From contig CAIXZV010000582.1 in assembly GCA_903924005.1 (NCBI GenBank), positions 1 to 7,846 of the forward strand: a stretch of DNA of 7,846 bases, given 5' to 3'. Shown piece by piece: positions 6,031-7,846 of this stretch. How positions within the stretch are numbered: position 1 is the stretch's first letter; every line of letters begins with the position of its first letter. The DNA is from an uncultured Chloroflexota bacterium (GTDB lineage Bacteria > Chloroflexota > Limnocylindria > Limnocylindrales > CSP1-4). Position numbers and translations under genes: made by a program. The notes below the pieces were generated by a model. That model was given only the letters and a program-made list of their open reading frames with translations. It searched no databases and was not told where the DNA came from.

Positions 6031-6782
6031 GCGCGCTGCTCGCCCTGCGCGGCGTCACCGTGGCGTTTGGCGGTCTGGTTGCGGTGGACGATGTCTCCTT
6101 TGATGTCGAGGAGGGCTCCATCACGGGGCTGATCGGCCCCAACGGCGCCGGCAAGTCCACCGTGTTCAACGCGGTGAACGGCGTGTATCGGCCGCGCGCG
6201 GGTTCCATCCTGTTTGACGGGCGCGACATCGTGGGGATGCCGTCGCAACGGATCGCGCGGCTGGGCATCGCCCGCGCCCACCAGGTAGTTCGGCCGCTGA
6301 CGGACCTCACGGTGCTGGACAACGTCACGGTTGGCGCGTGTTTCGGGCGCGACGGGCTGGGGCTGGCGGCGGGTCGTCGGCGAGCGGCTGGCGTCCTAGA
6401 GCAGCTGGGTTTGGCTGATCGCGCTTCGCAGCCCGCGGGCTCACTCAACGTTGCGCAGAAGAAGCGTCTGGAGTTGGCGCGCGCCGTTGCCGCCGGTCCG
6501 CGGCTGCTGCTGGCCGACGAGGTGCTGGCCGGGCTGAACCCCCACGAGGTGGACGAGATGCTGGGCGTCTTCGCTTCGATCCGCGACGCCGGCGTCACGA
6601 TCCTGATGATTGAGCACCTGATGCAGGCGGTCATGCACCTCTCCGACCAGGTGGTGGTGCTTGACTACGGGCGGCTGATCGCGGTTGGGACGCCTGCCGA
6701 AGTGCAGGCCGATCCTGCGGTTGTGGAGGCGTACTTGGGCGACCCGCGCGCAGCCGAGCGCCTGATGGCAGACGAGCCGTGA
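6027..6782 (+). CDS. livG: Branched-chain amino acid ABC transporter ATP-binding protein LivG
   Basis: A 251-residue cytoplasmic ATPase, close to the usual LivG length. Walker A is GPNGAGKST (37-45), the Q-loop glutamine is Q86, Walker B is RLLLADE (159-165), the D-loop region is AGLNPHE (168-174) and the switch histidine is H197 in MIEHLMQAVM. The ABC signature is unusual: SLNVAQKKRLELARA (139-153), where LSGGQ or LSYGQ is expected. The flanking KKRLELARA is intact, so this looks like a divergent but functional signature; similar variants occur in LivG relatives from memory. The GTG at 6027 is chosen because it overlaps the livM stop (GTGA), has GGGAG at 6014-6018 with an 8-nt spacer, and gives a normal N-terminus. 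An in-frame ATG at 5874 would add 51 residues inside livM. It works with LivF as the ATPase pair. Confidence 0.94.
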   Translation: MSALLALRGVTVAFGGLVAVDDVSFDVEEGSITGLIGPNGAGKSTVFNAVNGVYRPRAGSILFDGRDIVGMPSQRIARLGIARAHQVVRPLTDLTVLDNVTVGACFGRDGLGLAAGRRRAAGVLEQLGLADRASQPAGSLNVAQKKRLELARAVAAGPRLLLADEVLAGLNPHEVDEMLGVFASIRDAGVTILMIEHLMQAVMHLSDQVVVLDYGRLIAVGTPAEVQADPAVVEAYLGDPRAAERLMADEP

Positions 6783-7495
6783 GCTCGCTGACTGTTCGCG
6801 GGCTGGAGGCGGGTTACGGCGGCGTGCCGGTCCTGTGGGGCCTGGATGTGGACCTGCTCGACGGCGCGCTGACGACGCTCGTTGGCTCCAACGGCTCGGG
6901 CAAGACCACGTTCCTGCGTTCCGTCATGGGGCTGATCAGGCCGTGGCGCGGGTCCGTTGTTCTTGACGGTCTGGATGTCACGCGGCTGTCCGCGCATGAG
7001 AAAGCCGATCTGGGGCTGGTGCTTGTCCCCGAGGGCCGCCAGCTGTTCACAACGATGACGGTGCTGGAGAACCTCGAGATGGGCGCCACCGTGCGGCGGG
7101 CGCGGCCGCTGATGCGGGCGACGATGGACGAGGTCTTCGCGATGTTCCCGCGGCTGGCGGAGCGTCGGGGGCAGCAGGCCCTCACCCTGTCGGGCGGCGA
7201 GCAGCAGATGCTTGCGATTGCGCGCGGCCTGATGGCGAAGCCGAAGATCCTGCTGCTGGACGAGCCGTCGCTGGGGCTTTCGCCGCGCGTGACGATGGAG
7301 ATGTTCACGGCCATCCGGGCCTTGCGCCGGGCGGGCCTCACCATCGTGCTCGTCGAGCAGAACGTGCAGCTGAGCTTGGCCATTGCGGATCACGCGTACG
7401 TCCTGGCGCACGGCCGCGTGGAACTGTCCGGACCGGCCCGTGAAGTCCGCGAGCTGCCGGCGGTGCGTGCGGCGTACCTGGGGGCCGCGGAGTAG
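6779..7495 (+). CDS. livF: Branched-chain amino acid ABC transporter ATP-binding protein LivF
   Basis: A 238-residue cytoplasmic ATPase, typical LivF length. Walker A is GSNGSGKTT (36-44) and the Q-loop is VPEGRQLFTTMTVLENL (83-99), where PEGRxLF is a LivF hallmark. The canonical signature is LSGGEQQMLAIARGL (137-151), Walker B is ILLLDEPSLGLSP (157-169), and the switch region is VEQNVQLSL (192-200). Glutamine in place of the switch histidine is normal for LivF. With LivG it drives the LivHM channel. It starts at GTG 6779, overlapping the livG stop as GTGA, with little Shine-Dalgarno sequence, consistent with translational coupling. It is the last gene of the operon; element B begins 24 bp after its stop. 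Confidence 0.95.
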   Translation: MSSLTVRGLEAGYGGVPVLWGLDVDLLDGALTTLVGSNGSGKTTFLRSVMGLIRPWRGSVVLDGLDVTRLSAHEKADLGLVLVPEGRQLFTTMTVLENLEMGATVRRARPLMRATMDEVFAMFPRLAERRGQQALTLSGGEQQMLAIARGLMAKPKILLLDEPSLGLSPRVTMEMFTAIRALRRAGLTIVLVEQNVQLSLAIADHAYVLAHGRVELSGPAREVRELPAVRAAYLGAAE

Positions 7496-7518
7496 GTCTG
7501 GCCCCGCTTCGCCCCGTC

Positions 7519-7757
7519 CGTATGCACCCCATGTTTGCCTCAAGGGCAACGGTGCCGGTTAGGGTTCGCGGCGCCGTCGATTGACTGCGGGCGAGACCTC
7601 CGTGCGGCCCCCGACGCGCCCGAAACGCCGCGCGCAGTCACCGCATGTATGCCGCGTGCCCGAAGGCGGGGCGACGATGGGCCGACGAACCCGCCGCGGG
7701 CCGGCTTCACGGGCTTGTGGACGTCGATCGCCCGCGGCCAAACATGGAGTGCATACG
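7519..7757. repeat. Element B: second intergenic element with inverted, hairpin-flanked ends
   Basis: The left end CGTATGCACCCCATG (7519-7533) and right end CATGGAGTGCATACG (7743-7757) are inverted copies differing at one position. Inner hairpins abut them: TTGCC-TCAAG-GGCAA at 7535-7549, and GCC-CGC-GGC at 7730-7738. Outside the ends the DNA is G/C-skewed, with similar GGGG-rich runs on both sides. The architecture matches element A at 1163-1379, but the roughly 200-bp interiors share little obvious sequence. The termini therefore look like the conserved, possibly functional, part. Confidence 0.6.
7535..7549 (+). terminator. Weak candidate terminator hairpin after livF
   Basis: A 5-bp stem (TTGCC/GGCAA) with a 5-nt loop, 40 nt after the livF stop. 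It is short and lacks a following T-run, so it would be a poor intrinsic terminator by itself. It is also the hairpin of the left end of element B, which may be its real identity. Confidence 0.2.
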
Positions 7758-7797
7758 CCGGAGCGGAACGGGGGGCGCGGCCGGGGCGAACGGGCGG

Positions 7798-7846
7798 TCA
7801 GCCGCGGGCAAGCGCCCGCTCCGCAAGCGCCCGCTCCGCAAGCGCC
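7798..7846 (-). CDS. Possible C-terminal end of an unidentified minus-strand gene
   Basis: Read on the minus strand from the window edge, one frame gives ALAERALAERALARG followed by TGA (7800-7798). An Ala/Leu/Glu/Arg tail of this kind is plausible as the end of a helical protein, and the 15-bp repeat would keep the frame as a 5-residue repeat. Only 15 codons are visible, so no family can be named and the call could be chance. Confidence 0.25.
   Translation of the reverse strand, partial: ALAERALAERALARG
7808..7846. repeat. 15-bp tandem repeat running off the right edge
   Basis: Units of GCAAGCGCCCGCTCC at 7808-7822 and 7823-7837 are identical, and a third (7838-7846) is cut by the window end. 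The period is a multiple of three, so it could lie in coding sequence (see the possible minus-strand gene end). The full copy number cannot be seen. Confidence 0.8.

Larger units (their letters stand above)
7496..7797. other. Non-coding stretch downstream of livF
   Basis: About 300 bp without a convincing ORF. It contains element B (7519-7757) with its hairpin-flanked inverted ends, an internal 8-bp inverted repeat (TGACTGCG at 7582-7589 and CGCAGTCA at 7633-7640), and a G-rich run around 7769-7796. If the sequence right of 7797 is the tail of a minus-strand gene, this is the gap between two convergent genes. The hairpins could then end transcription from both sides, but no U-tract follows any of them. 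Confidence 0.6.

Noticed and set aside
6444..6488. LivG as a pseudogene because of the degenerate signature
   Set aside because: The frame is open, length is normal, all other ATPase motifs are intact, and the junctions with livM and livF are preserved.
7764..7797. G-quadruplex in the G-rich run
   Set aside because: Only three runs of three or more Gs are clearly separated, so a stable four-run structure is not supported by the sequence alone.

Overview
This is a very GC-rich bacterial window (about two-thirds G+C or more, judged by eye). It has long antisense shadow ORFs, frequent GTG starts and tightly packed genes. The lipoprotein solute-binding protein and the style of the phosphoesterase fit a high-GC lineage such as Actinomycetota or Chloroflexota. 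The sequence alone does not decide which, and there is no rRNA, tRNA or lineage marker to help.

Layout from left to right. (1) Positions 1-961, minus strand: the N-terminal 320 residues of an SbcD/Mre11-like metallophosphoesterase that runs off the left edge. (2) Positions 962-1540: an intergenic stretch full of repeats. It holds a possible promoter for the phosphoesterase, a perfect 22-bp tandem array, a 217-bp element with inverted ends (element A), and a second, degenerate 17-19-bp array. (3) Positions 1541-2749, minus strand: a 12-TM-type MFS permease resembling the FHS sugar:H+ symporter group. (4) Positions 2750-2923: a divergent intergenic region with two inverted repeats and a good Shine-Dalgarno site. 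(5) Positions 2924-7495, plus strand: a complete five-gene ABC importer of the branched-chain amino acid (HAAT) class, in the order binding lipoprotein, livH, livM, livG, livF. (6) Positions 7496-7797: a non-coding stretch with element B, a 239-bp relative of element A. (7) Positions 7798-7846: a 15-bp tandem repeat that may be the 3' end of a minus-strand gene.

The five transporter genes form one functional unit. The lipoprotein captures the ligand outside the membrane, LivH and LivM form the channel, and LivG and LivF hydrolyse ATP. The first two genes are 6 nt apart and the last three junctions are each a 4-bp GTGA overlap, so co-transcription and translational coupling are expected. The substrate is probably branched-chain or other hydrophobic amino acids, but this protein class also carries urea, amides and aromatic acids.

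The protein-coding content is ordinary. The least-explained signal is the pair of intergenic elements A and B. Each is bounded by inverted copies of CATGGRGYGMATACG, and each copy is preceded by a small hairpin, like a BIME/REP or MITE-type repeat. I see no evidence of a new defence or metabolic system.
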